From Streptomyces jumonjinensis (lineage in GTDB: Bacteria > Actinomycetota > Actinomycetes > Streptomycetales > Streptomycetaceae): a stretch of DNA of 64,000 bases. Below the pieces are notes generated by a model. It was given only the letters and a program-made list of their open reading frames with translations. It was not told the DNA's origin and did no database searches. Made by a program: the position numbers and the translations under genes. The DNA lies in contig NZ_VCLA01000194.1 in the NCBI RefSeq assembly GCF_009600885.1, positions 112,920 through 176,919 on the forward strand, read 5' to 3'. Shown in pieces: positions 56,995-64,000 of the stretch (its first letter is position 1; each line of letters opens with the position of its first letter).

Positions 56995-57849
56995 ATGAGC
57001 CTCGGCGACGACCACGGCTACCGCGGCGACACGGGCGGCCGCGGGGACGACGACTTCGGCGGCACAGGCCAGACCCGCACTCGCCTCCCCGGCACCGCGG
57101 ACACCGACGCCTACGGCGCCCCCCGCCGCCGGCCCCGGGGCTCCCGCTCACTGATCGCGGTGGTGGGGGTCATCGTCCTCCTGATCGCGGCGATCGCCTT
57201 CGCGAACCGAGGCGGCGACGACAGCGACTCCCCCGCCGGCGCCAAGCCGGGCGGCGCGGACCCGACGGCGGCCACGGGGGTAAAGCCGGTGAAGGGGAAA
57301 TCGGGCGGAATCCCCACCGGATACGCCCGGGACGAGCAGGGGGCGCAGAGCGCGGCGGCGAACTACGCGGTGGCGCTGGGGTCCGACGGGATGTACGACA
57401 AGAGTCTGCGTGACCCGATCGTGAACACGGTCTACGCCCCCAGCGTGGCCGATGCCCGCCGTGACGACCTGGACCAGGTGTACTCCGACGAGAAATTCCT
57501 CACCGGCATCGGACTGCAGCCCGATGGGACAGCCCCGAGCGGCATGCTCTTCGTCTCACGCTTCAACCCTTTGGGGACCAAAGTCGAGAGTTTCAGCCGC
57601 GAGACCGCGCGCGTCTCCGTCTGGTACTCAGCTCTGTTCGGGATGGCGGGCGAGAGCTCCAAGACCCCGGTCAGCCAGAGCTGGTACACGAACACGTTCC
57701 AGCTGACGTGGACAGACGGTGACTGGAAGGTCATCGACTACACGCAGAAGGACGGTCCCGTGCCGGTCGGCCGCGATCAGAGAGCTTCCGACGCCGAGGA
57801 GATGGCCGATGCCGTCGAGCAGTTCGGAGGGTTCACTTATGCCCGGTAG
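56995..57849 (+). CDS. Single-pass membrane protein with NTF2-like domain, VirB8-like
   Basis: 284 aa. Cytosolic Gly/Asp/Arg-rich N-terminus (residues 1-50), one membrane helix (SLIAVVGVIVLLIAAIAFAN), linker, then an outside domain of about 170 residues with an NTF2-like pattern (AQSAAANYAVALGSDGMYDK ... WYTNTFQLTWTDGDWKVIDY). That topology is shared by VirB8/TcpC periplasmic or wall-side scaffold proteins of T4SS. It overlaps the next gene by 11 bases. Confidence 0.78.
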   Translation: MSLGDDHGYRGDTGGRGDDDFGGTGQTRTRLPGTADTDAYGAPRRRPRGSRSLIAVVGVIVLLIAAIAFANRGGDDSDSPAGAKPGGADPTAATGVKPVKGKSGGIPTGYARDEQGAQSAAANYAVALGSDGMYDKSLRDPIVNTVYAPSVADARRDDLDQVYSDEKFLTGIGLQPDGTAPSGMLFVSRFNPLGTKVESFSRETARVSVWYSALFGMAGESSKTPVSQSWYTNTFQLTWTDGDWKVIDYTQKDGPVPVGRDQRASDAEEMADAVEQFGGFTYAR

Positions 57850-59200
57850 TCGTCGCCGTGCCGTGTCGCTGTCCGCTGTACTCGCCGGCCTCCAGGCATC
57901 AGCAGTGGTCCTGGCCGCCAAGGCGGCAGCGGCTCCGACTCCCACCCCGAATCCCACTCAGTCCGGTTCCCCGTCTCCGTCTCCGAGCCAGAGCGACGGA
58001 TCGTGCGATCTGATTCGTGGCCCAGCCCAGGACTTCTGCAACGACGGCGAGCCGGGTGGCACCAGCCGCTCCACCCTCGACCCCACCAGCGCCGCCGACC
58101 CCCTCGCCGCCCTCGGCCGCGCCTGCGCCGACGCCGCGTCCTGGACCGTCGACACCCTCTCCAAGGCGGTCAACTCCACCGCCTCCGTCGACTTCACCAA
58201 CACCACCTTCCTCTCCCAGTACGCCATCGTCTTCGCCGCCACCACCGTCCTCACCCTGCTTCTCTGGCTCCTCGCCATCGCCAAGCGGGCCATCCGGGGC
58301 GTCCCCCTCACCACCGCCCTCTCCGAGGCCATCGGCTTCCTCTGGCTGACCGTCCTCGCCTCCGCCTTCACCCCGCTGATCCTCTACACGCTCGTCTCCG
58401 CCACCGACAGCGTCACCGAGGTCATCATCGGCGGGAACACCGACACCACCGACAAGTTCTTCGGGACCTTCTCCGCCGCCCTGAAACAAGGCAATGACAT
58501 CGGCGGCGGACCGATCATGCAGATCGTCGTCTCGCTCGTCACCATCGTCGCGGCGGGCGTCCTCTACCTCGAACTGTTCATCCGCGCGATCGTCCTCTAC
58601 GTCGGTGCGCTCCTCGGCGTCGTCGTCTACTCCGGACTCGTCGACAAAAACATGTGGGGCAACATCCGCCGCTGGGCCGGCATCATGATCGCGATCATCC
58701 TGGTCAAACCGGTCATCGCCATCGTGCTCGGCCTCGCCGGCGCCCTCACCAACGCCGAGGACCCCGACGGCATCTCCGCGATCGTCTCCGGACTCGCGAT
58801 CATCATCCTCGCGATCATCGCCTCCGGGATGATCTACCGCTTCGTCCCGGGCTTCGGCGACGAGATCGTCGCCTCCCGCAACAACCGCGTCCAGGGCGGA
58901 GTCGAGAACCGCGCCGCCGCCGTCATCAGCTCCCCCGCCGCCCTGGTCTCCCAGGGCATCAAGACCCACAGCGCCCGGGGCAACACCGGCGGCGGAGGCG
59001 ACAGCGGCTCCGGCGGAGGCGCCGCCCGCCCCGCCAATCCCATCGGCGGCGGCGTCGCCGCCCACAGCAGCCGCCCCACCGGAACCGCCGCCGCACCGGC
59101 CGCCCCCTCGGGAGCCGCCGCCCCGCCGCCGCGTAGCGGCAACCCCGCCACCAACACCCCGCACAGCAACCGCAAGAGCACAGGAGGTGGAGGGCGTTGA
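57839..59200 (+). CDS. Polytopic VirB6/TrbL-like channel protein
   Basis: 453 aa. Signal-like N-terminus, Pro/Thr/Ser-rich segment (PTPTPNPTQSGSPSPSPSQS), a Cys pair (GSCDLIRGPAQDFCNDG), then six or seven long helices (YAIVFAATTVLTLLLWLLAI, IVVSLVTIVAAGVLYLELFI, IAIILVKPVIAIVLGLAGAL), and a 110-residue Gly/Ser/Pro-rich cytosolic tail. Helix spacing resembles VirB6/TrbL inner-membrane channel subunits. GGAGGG precedes the ATG at 57839; the stop overlaps the next gene's TTG start. Confidence 0.8.
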   Translation: MPGSRRRAVSLSAVLAGLQASAVVLAAKAAAAPTPTPNPTQSGSPSPSPSQSDGSCDLIRGPAQDFCNDGEPGGTSRSTLDPTSAADPLAALGRACADAASWTVDTLSKAVNSTASVDFTNTTFLSQYAIVFAATTVLTLLLWLLAIAKRAIRGVPLTTALSEAIGFLWLTVLASAFTPLILYTLVSATDSVTEVIIGGNTDTTDKFFGTFSAALKQGNDIGGGPIMQIVVSLVTIVAAGVLYLELFIRAIVLYVGALLGVVVYSGLVDKNMWGNIRRWAGIMIAIILVKPVIAIVLGLAGALTNAEDPDGISAIVSGLAIIILAIIASGMIYRFVPGFGDEIVASRNNRVQGGVENRAAAVISSPAALVSQGIKTHSARGNTGGGGDSGSGGGAARPANPIGGGVAAHSSRPTGTAAAPAAPSGAAAPPPRSGNPATNTPHSNRKSTGGGGR

Positions 59201-60750
59201 CCACCCACTCCCATCCCATCGCGCCCCGCCGTACCTATCTGATCGGCCGGGCCCGGCCGAACGCGATCGTCGGCAAGAACCGCGAGACCGGCGAGATCGC
59301 CCTGATCGTCGCCGGCGGGTTCCTCGGCATGATGAGCGGACTGCTGGTCCCCGTGCTCACCCTGCGGATCGTGCTGCTGATGGGCTTTCCGCTGCTCGCG
59401 CTCGCCGCCGTGTACGTGCCGTACAAGCACCGCACCTTCTACAAGTGGTTCGAGATCAACCGCAGCTTCAAGCGGACCGTGCGCCGCGGCACCGCCTACC
59501 GCTCCACCGCCGTCGAAGCCGGCACCCGGCTCGACGGCCGCGAGGTGGAGGTCGGCCCGCCCCCGGGCATCGGCCGGATCAACTGGCTCGCCGCCCCCTT
59601 CGGCCCCGACGAGATCGCCGTACTCCTCCACGCCGACCGCCGTACCGTCACCGCCGCCATCGAGATCGAGGGCCCCGGCGTCGGACTGCGCGACAGCGAG
59701 GACCAGGAAGCCCTCGTCGACCGCTTCGGCACCCTGCTCAAGCACGTCGCCAACGGCGACGGCTTCGTCACCCGCATCCAGATGCTCGCCCGCACCCTCC
59801 CCGCCGACCCCGACGCCCACGCCAAGGACGTCGCCCAGCGCGGAGACGCCCAGGCCCCCCCCTGGCTGCGCGACTCCTACGACCAGCTCCAGTCGATGGT
59901 CTCCACCTCCAGCGAGCAGCACCGCGCCTATCTCGTCGCCTGTATGCACTACACCCGCGAGCTCGCCGCCGAGGCCCACGCCATGGCCCGCGCCACCCGC
60001 GCGGCCACCAAGTCCCGCAAGCTCGACAAGGACGCGGGCCTGGCCGTCGTCATGGCCCGTGAGCTGACCGACATCTGCGCCCGGCTCGCCGAGGCCGACA
60101 TCCGGGTCCGTCAGCCGCTCGGCCAGGGCCGGCTCGCCTCGCTGGTGCACTCCATGTACGACCCCGACCACCCCATCGACCACATCCAGGCGATGACCAA
60201 GCGGAACGCCTGGCCCGCCGAGCTCGACGCCATGGAGCCCACCTACCTCCAGGCCAAGACCCGTGAGTCCTCCACCCGCGCGCCCTGGTGCCATGCCACC
60301 GCCTGGGTGAAGGAGTGGCCGATGACCCCGGTCGGCGTCAACTTCCTCGCCCCGCTCCTCGTCCACACCCCCGATGTGATCCGTACGGTCGCGGTCACCA
60401 TGGACCTCGAACCCACCGAGGTCGCCATCGAACGCATGCTCACCGAGAAGACCAACGACGAAGCCGACGCCAGCCGCGCCGCCAAGATGAACCGTACGGT
60501 CGACCCCCGCGACATCGCCGCGCACGGACGGCTCGACCAGCGGGGTGAAGATCTCGCCAGTGGTGCGGCAGGCGTCAACCTCGTCGGGTACATCACTGTG
60601 TCGTCCCGCTCGCCCGAGGCGCTGGCCAGGGACAAGCGGACGATCAGGGCCTCGGCCGGTAAGTCGTATCTGAAGCTGGAGTGGTGCGACCGCGAGCACC
60701 ACCGGGCCTTTGTGAACACCTTGCCGTTCGCGACCGGCATCCGCCGTTAG
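59197..60750 (+). CDS. SCO6880-family protein (PrgI-like helices plus VirB4 N-terminal-like region)
   Basis: 517 aa, TTG start in a TTGA overlap with a very strong AGGAGGTGG ribosome-binding site. Two membrane helices lie early (IALIVAGGFLGMMSGLLVPV and IVLLMGFPLLALAAVYVPYK), as in PrgI/TcpE proteins. The remaining 400 residues resemble the N-terminal half of VirB4/TraC ATPases (WLAAPFGPDEIAVLLHADRR, WVKEWPMTPVGVNFLAPLLV) but without nucleotide motifs. With the next gene it may reconstitute a split VirB4. Confidence 0.83.
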   Translation: MTTHSHPIAPRRTYLIGRARPNAIVGKNRETGEIALIVAGGFLGMMSGLLVPVLTLRIVLLMGFPLLALAAVYVPYKHRTFYKWFEINRSFKRTVRRGTAYRSTAVEAGTRLDGREVEVGPPPGIGRINWLAAPFGPDEIAVLLHADRRTVTAAIEIEGPGVGLRDSEDQEALVDRFGTLLKHVANGDGFVTRIQMLARTLPADPDAHAKDVAQRGDAQAPPWLRDSYDQLQSMVSTSSEQHRAYLVACMHYTRELAAEAHAMARATRAATKSRKLDKDAGLAVVMARELTDICARLAEADIRVRQPLGQGRLASLVHSMYDPDHPIDHIQAMTKRNAWPAELDAMEPTYLQAKTRESSTRAPWCHATAWVKEWPMTPVGVNFLAPLLVHTPDVIRTVAVTMDLEPTEVAIERMLTEKTNDEADASRAAKMNRTVDPRDIAAHGRLDQRGEDLASGAAGVNLVGYITVSSRSPEALARDKRTIRASAGKSYLKLEWCDREHHRAFVNTLPFATGIRR

Positions 60751-60764
60751 GGGCCTTGATCCTG

Positions 60765-62162
60765 ATGCGAGATCCGCTGTCCGCCCTCACCGAGGCCTTC
60801 ACCTCCTTCGTCCTCGGGAAGGTGGAGACGACCCGGCTGCCCGTGCGCACCTCCACCGGGCAGGCGCAGGCCGTCTATCTGCCGACCGCGGCGCCGGGCC
60901 TCGGCGACTCAGGCGTGATCATCGGCCGTGAGGTCTACAGCGGAAAGGGCTATATCTACGACCCGTTCCAGCTGTACGGCCAACAGCTGCCCGCACCCCA
61001 CTGGCTGGTCCTCGGCGAGTCCGGCAACGGCAAATCGGCGCTGGAGAAGACCTACGTCCTGCGCCAGCTCCGCTTCCGCGACCGCCAGGTCGTCGTCCTC
61101 GACGCCCAGGGCGAGGACGGGGTGGGCGAGTGGAATCTCATCGCACAGGAGCTGGGGATAACCCCCATCCGGCTCGACCCCATGACCGCCCTCGACGGCG
61201 GCATCCGGCTCAATCCGCTCGACCCCGCGATCACCTCCACGGGCCAGCTCGCCCTGCTCCGTACGATCATCGAAGTCGCGATGGGCCATGGCCTGGACGA
61301 ACGTTCCGGCTTCGCCCTCAAGGTCGCCCACGCCTACGTCAACGAGACCATCACCAACCGCCAGCCGGTGCTGACCGATATCGTCGAACAGCTGCGCCAC
61401 CCGGAGGCGGAGTCGGCGGAGGCGATGAACGTCGACATAGACGATGTACGGGCCTGGGGCCTGGATGTCGCGCTGGTGCTGGACCGGCTGGTCGACGGCG
61501 ACCTGCGCGGCATGTTCGACGGCCCGACGACCGTGGGCATCGATCTGGACGCCCCGCTGATCGTCTTCGACCTCTCCCATATCGACCGCAACTCCATCGC
61601 CATGCCGATCCTGATGGCGATCGTCGGGGTATGGCTGGAACACACCTGGATCCGCCCGGACCGGAAGAAGCGCATCTTCCTCGTCGAAGAGGCATGGCAC
61701 ATCATCAACTCGCCCTTCGTCGCCCAGCTCTTCCAACGGCTGCTGAAGTTCGGCCGCCGGCTCGGCCTCTCCTTCGTCGCCGTCGTCCACCATCTCTCCG
61801 ATGTCGTGGACGGCGCGGCGGCGCGGGAAGCCGCGGCGATCCTGAAGATGGCGTCCACCCGTACGGTCTACGCCCAGAAAGCCGACGAGGCCAGGGCGAC
61901 CGGCCGGGTGCTGGGGCTGCCCCGCTGGGCCGTCGAGATCATTCCGACGCTCACCCCGGGTATCGCGGTCTGGGACGTCAACGGCAATGTGCAGGTCGTC
62001 AAACATCTGATCACCGAGGCGGAACGGCCGCTGGTCTTCACCGACCGGGCCATGACGGAAGCCTCGGCACCCACGCTGTCCGAGGACTTGGCCGCCGCGG
62101 AGTGGGAGACCGAACAGCGCGCGGCCCGATTCAACGGGTCGTCCGAGTCGACGGTGGCATGA
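60765..62162 (+). CDS. VirB4/TraC-like secretion ATPase
   Basis: 465 aa. Walker A GESGNGKS (PHWLVLGESGNGKSALEKTY); Walker B region RIFLVEEAWHI, with Glu-Glu in place of the more usual Asp-Glu; conserved VHHLSD and RTVYAQKADEA. It corresponds to the C-terminal RecA-like half of VirB4 and would power assembly or transport at the membrane. ATG 60765 is 14 bases after the preceding stop, with AGGGG upstream. One base separates it from the next gene. Confidence 0.87.
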   Translation: MRDPLSALTEAFTSFVLGKVETTRLPVRTSTGQAQAVYLPTAAPGLGDSGVIIGREVYSGKGYIYDPFQLYGQQLPAPHWLVLGESGNGKSALEKTYVLRQLRFRDRQVVVLDAQGEDGVGEWNLIAQELGITPIRLDPMTALDGGIRLNPLDPAITSTGQLALLRTIIEVAMGHGLDERSGFALKVAHAYVNETITNRQPVLTDIVEQLRHPEAESAEAMNVDIDDVRAWGLDVALVLDRLVDGDLRGMFDGPTTVGIDLDAPLIVFDLSHIDRNSIAMPILMAIVGVWLEHTWIRPDRKKRIFLVEEAWHIINSPFVAQLFQRLLKFGRRLGLSFVAVVHHLSDVVDGAAAREAAAILKMASTRTVYAQKADEARATGRVLGLPRWAVEIIPTLTPGIAVWDVNGNVQVVKHLITEAERPLVFTDRAMTEASAPTLSEDLAAAEWETEQRAARFNGSSESTVA

Positions 62163-62163
62163 G

Positions 62164-63732
62164 ATGCGCGAACCGGAACAGCGCCGCCCGGGTCAGGGGG
62201 GCGCCGGAGGCGTCCCGGACGGCCTGCTGCTGGGCCTGCTCGCGCTGGGGGCCTCCGCACTGGTACTGATCTGGACCGGGACGGGCCTGGCGGGCCTCCT
62301 GGCCCACGGCTCCTGGCCCACGGCCGTCACCTTCGAGAACGCGCCACTGGCCGTACGCTCCCTGATCTCGGCACCCCAGGATCTGCCCGCCGCCTGGCCC
62401 GCCACTCCCGCGGGGGAGCTGCCGCGGTACGGGCTGTTCTGGGGCCTGGTGATCGGCCAGCTGATGGTCCTCGCGGTGCTGACGGTCTGGGCCCTGGGGA
62501 CCCTGGCCCGCTGGAAGGCGGTACGGGAGGCACGCCGGGCCGAGGTCCGTGCGGCCCGCGCCGGAGCTGGGGCAGGGGCCAGGGCCGGGGAAGCGGCTGT
62601 CTCCCCTGCGCCGGAGGCCGCCGCACCACCGTCTCTGACGAAGACCGTGTCCGCTCCGGCGCCGGATCCGACGCCGGGGCCCGTCCCGGTGACAGATCCT
62701 GTCCCTTCGTCGGCTCAGGCCCAGGCTCCGGCCCCTGCACTGGTACCGGACCCCGTCCGCGATACGGCTGTCTCACCCCTCCCGGTCGGCAGAGCGGTAC
62801 CGGGCCCCCGGGCCCCCCGGCTTCTCTATGGAGACCAGGCCACCCGCCGTCCCACCGCCCTTCAGGCCGTCCTGGACGCCGAAGGCCCCGTGCTCGTGGT
62901 GACCTCCGACCCCGGCCTGTGGTCGGAGACCAAGGACACCCGGGCGAAGCTCGGCCCCGTACTCGTCTACGACCCGGGCCACCTCTGCGACACCCCGGCA
63001 CGCCTCCACTGGTCCCCCACGGCCGGCTGCGAGAACGCGGAGACGGCCGCCGCCCGCGCCACCGCTCTCCTCGCTCCGGTCCGGCCGCGCGCTCTTCTCG
63101 ACGCGGCGATGGCCGACACCGCCGAGACGCTGCTGCGCTGCTGGCTGCATGCCGCCGCCGTGGACGGCCGGGGCGTCAAGCAGGTCCACCGCTGGGCCCA
63201 GGGCGGCGGCGCCCAGGAGGCCGTACGCGTCCTGCGTACGCACCCCAAGGCCGCGGGAGGGCTCGCGGGACTGCTGGAGTCGGCGCTCACCGCCCATCCC
63301 GAACGACGCGAGGTCGCCCAGCAGTTGGCGGGCCGAGCGCTTTCCGCTCTCTCATCGGTCCATATCCGTCAGTCATGCACTCCGAACAGGACCGATTCCC
63401 TCACTTTGGAATCATTTGCGGCCGAGGGGGGAACGCTCTATCTGGTGGGCGAGCCCATCGAGGACCCTCGGTCCCACCCCGGAGCGATGCCTCTGCTCAC
63501 AGCACTGGCAGCAGACGTGGTCGAGCACGGCCGCCGCATGGCCGCACGGTCATCCGCCGGCCGGCTCGACCCACCACTGACGCTCGTCCTGGACGATGTC
63601 GCCGCGGTGGCCCCGCTTCCCCGCCTTCCGGAGCTGCTGTCGAGCGGCCAGGACCAGGGGCTGCTTCCGCTGGTCCTGCTCCGCTCGGCCGAACAGGCCC
63701 GAGCCCGTTGGCCCGAGCCCCTCAGCCACTGA
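62164..63732 (+). CDS. VirD4/TraG-like coupling protein with degenerate Walker A
   Basis: 522 aa. Two N-terminal helices (LLLGLLALGASALVLIWTGT and GLVIGQLMVLAVLTVWALGT), an Ala/Pro-rich linker, then a domain aligned with VirD4: VLVVTSDPGLWSETKDTRAK and LGPVLVYDPG match strands following Walker A. The place of the P-loop reads LLYGDQATRRPT, with no G-x4-G-K-T/S. The Walker B-like LTLVLDDVAAVAP is kept. The protein ends shortly after, shorter than standard VirD4. It may be a non-catalytic adaptor or decaying. Convergent with the rRNA operon. Confidence 0.8.
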   Translation: MREPEQRRPGQGGAGGVPDGLLLGLLALGASALVLIWTGTGLAGLLAHGSWPTAVTFENAPLAVRSLISAPQDLPAAWPATPAGELPRYGLFWGLVIGQLMVLAVLTVWALGTLARWKAVREARRAEVRAARAGAGAGARAGEAAVSPAPEAAAPPSLTKTVSAPAPDPTPGPVPVTDPVPSSAQAQAPAPALVPDPVRDTAVSPLPVGRAVPGPRAPRLLYGDQATRRPTALQAVLDAEGPVLVVTSDPGLWSETKDTRAKLGPVLVYDPGHLCDTPARLHWSPTAGCENAETAAARATALLAPVRPRALLDAAMADTAETLLRCWLHAAAVDGRGVKQVHRWAQGGGAQEAVRVLRTHPKAAGGLAGLLESALTAHPERREVAQQLAGRALSALSSVHIRQSCTPNRTDSLTLESFAAEGGTLYLVGEPIEDPRSHPGAMPLLTALAADVVEHGRRMAARSSAGRLDPPLTLVLDDVAAVAPLPRLPELLSSGQDQGLLPLVLLRSAEQARARWPEPLSH

Positions 63733-63832
63733 AGTCCTCTCGTGAGCTGCTGAAGTCCTCTCCTGGTAAGTCCTTCCCGTCGTCCCAGTGAGTCTTCTAC
63801 GTGAGCCTTCTACCGGCCCCAGGACGCAGAAA

Positions 63833-63876
63833 AGCCCCGGGCCTCCCCCCACAGAAACGGGGGGTGAACCGGGGCT
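63833..63876 (-). terminator. Second terminator of the rRNA operon
   Basis: AGCCCCGG (63833-63840) and CCGGGGCT (63869-63876) pair, with an inner CCCCCC/GGGGGG stem; on the minus strand the stem is followed by TTTTCTG. It backs up the hairpin at 63918. Confidence 0.7.
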
Positions 63877-63917
63877 GAACACACAACACAAACACTTCAC
63901 AACACAACAGAAACAGA

Positions 63918-63950
63918 AAGGGCCCCGTACCATTACGGTACAGGGCCCTT
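63918..63950 (-). terminator. Terminator immediately after 5S rRNA
   Basis: AAGGGCCCCGTACC (63918-63931) and GGTACAGGGCCCTT (63937-63950) form a 14-bp stem with one mismatch, 12 bases beyond the 5S end; minus-strand sequence after it is T-rich (TCTGTTTCTGTTGTG). Confidence 0.85.
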
Positions 63951-63962
63951 CCATCAAAATTT

Positions 63963-64000
63963 GTTCGGCGGCGTCCTACTCTCCCACAGGGTCCCCCCTG
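63963..64000 (-). rRNA. rrf: 3' end of 5S rRNA (partial, continues past the window)
   Basis: The minus strand reads CAGGGGGGACCCTGTGGGAG then AGTAGGACGCCGCCGAAC, the conserved 3' part of actinobacterial 5S rRNA. The rest of the gene, and presumably 23S and 16S, lie beyond base 64000. Confidence 0.93.

Noticed and set aside
58834..60702. 622-codon minus-strand frame opposite the SCO6880-family gene
   Set aside because: Val/Gly/Asp-rich shadow of a confidently coding sequence.
53957..63732. Integrative conjugative element
   Set aside because: No integrase, relaxase, replication gene, tRNA or direct repeat borders were found in the window.

Overview
This is high-GC actinobacterial chromosome, almost certainly Streptomyces. 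Evidence: near-universal G/C at third codon positions, mycothiol genes (mshA, mshD), RsiG/AmfC, GlnR, Nur, Scr1-type HTH plus DUF397 pairs, and a gene order that, as I recall it, follows the S. coelicolor SCO4204 to SCO4126 stretch with strain-specific insertions. The window ends inside a 5S rRNA gene, so an rRNA operon lies just beyond base 64000. No tRNA, insertion sequence, prophage or CRISPR array was seen.

Layout. 0-7.3 kb: mshA, a methyltransferase, a secreted NlpC/P60 hydrolase, a receiver-SpoIIE phosphatase and an XRE regulator with a perfect operator palindrome. 7.4-11.8 kb: accessory block with a GlxA-type regulator beside an extra glyceraldehyde-3-phosphate dehydrogenase, a GNAT protein and an alpha/beta hydrolase. 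11.9-26 kb: core genes, including a secreted protein, asparaginase, RsiG (c-di-GMP-dependent anti-sigma), dtd, ygfZ-nur, nitrobindin, several small conserved proteins, a cysteine-type leader peptide ahead of rhodanese cysA, a MoaD-like carrier, GlnR and a LacI regulator. 26-27.1 kb: a scar with gene remnants followed by a cytosolic tectonin-repeat lectin. 27.4-38 kb: HtrA-like protease, MprAB-like two-component system, PI-PLC-like protein, 5'-nucleotidase, two tandem serine hydrolases and an Scr1/DUF397/unknown-gene module with its own operator-like palindromes.

38-50.7 kb is a phosphate block: mshD, then ppk, a translationally coupled CHAD protein, a Nudix hydrolase, and pstSCAB behind four 11-bp PHO-box units and with a perfect 28-bp palindrome after pstS; then DUF47-pit (opposite strand) and csoR with its operator. 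50.8-53.7 kb holds small conserved proteins, a lipoprotein and a PAP2 phosphatase.

54-63.7 kb encodes a chromosomal type IV secretion-like machine: a lytic transglycosylase-NlpC/P60 hydrolase (divergent), a 2-TM pilin-like protein, VirB8-like and VirB6-like proteins, an SCO6880/PrgI-type protein, a VirB4-like ATPase and a VirD4-like protein that has lost its Walker A. No relaxase is present, so DNA conjugation is not the obvious job. It is the best candidate here for an undercharacterised system. Across the window many genes carry a TANNNT hexamer 6-7 nt before the start codon, which predicts leaderless mRNAs, and several short tandem repeats sit at or just after stop codons.
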